DNA of 13,052 nt from Deltaproteobacteria bacterium. Lineage in GTDB: Bacteria > Desulfobacterota > Desulfobacteria > Desulfobacterales > JAFDCJ01. Within the stretch, counting starts at the first letter, position 1; each line of letters opens with the position of its first letter. Made by a program: the position numbers and the translations under genes. Where the stretch lies: assembly GCA_019310665.1 (NCBI GenBank), contig JAFDDW010000017.1, forward strand, positions 1 to 13,052. Reading direction: 5' to 3'. The notes under the pieces were generated by a model. The model searched no databases. It saw only the letters and a list, made by a program, of their open reading frames with translations, and had not been told where the DNA came from. Shown here one piece after another: positions 12,989 to 13,052 of this stretch.

Positions 12989-13052
12989 CTATTCTAATCC
13001 CCCATCTTCAAATATTTTTTTGATTCCCGGTTTATTGGCAAATATTTCCTCC
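12989..13052 (-). CDS. C-terminal end of an unidentified convergent gene
   Basis: On the minus strand the frame entering from the right edge reads EEIFANKPGIKKIFEDGGLE and stops at TAG (12991-12989). Its amino-acid pattern is that of a real C-terminus. Only 20 codons lie in the window, so I cannot name the family. Confidence 0.5.
   Translation of the reverse strand, partial: EEIFANKPGIKKIFEDGGLE

Overview
The window looks like a mid-G+C accessory region of a Gram-negative bacterium. The decayed aldo/keto reductase, the predicted-ATPase fragment and the intergenic repeats would fit a Desulfobacterota (former Deltaproteobacteria) genome. That assignment is inference; no rRNA or tRNA is present to confirm it.

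Left part (1-3861): a two-gene operon. The first gene, cut by the window's left edge, encodes a large PHP-domain plus SMC/ABC-type ATPase with a central coiled coil (TrlF-like). The second, 11 bp downstream, encodes an AlbA_2 (Schlafen-type) protein with a C-terminal GHKL-type ATP-binding domain. The pair looks like a nucleic-acid-directed, defence-like module.

Scar zone (about 3862-4930): a possible coding remnant in frame with the upstream gene, a degenerate 9-nt tandem repeat, an aldo/keto reductase pseudogene that kept its N- and C-termini but lost the middle, a perfect 25-bp inverted repeat built from two REP-like hairpins, and a C-terminal scrap of a cyclase-associated ATPase on the minus strand.

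Toxin-antitoxin cluster (4934-7994): three type II modules, all on the plus strand. They are AbrB antitoxin + PIN toxin with a zinc-ribbon insertion; RHH antitoxin + VapC-like PIN toxin; and PrlF/AbrB antitoxin + MazF/PemK-like toxin. Between the second and third lies an orphan AbiEii/MNT-like nucleotidyltransferase. In each module the toxin start overlaps the antitoxin stop. Each module is preceded by an exact TTGACA, and the two AbrB modules share a GTAATAC element in the promoter region that is a good candidate operator half-site.

Right part (7995-13052): a roughly 370-bp spacer with small palindromic repeats and an unidentified minus-strand reading frame, then a DHA2-type MFS exporter. 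Converging on it is a tRNA-dihydrouridine synthase family gene with a small, probably frameshifted ORF upstream. After these come an EamA/DMT permease, a class I SAM methyltransferase, and the last 20 codons of an unidentified convergent gene. This part is more ordinary chromosomal material. No CRISPR array, tRNA, rRNA or insertion-sequence transposase was recognised.
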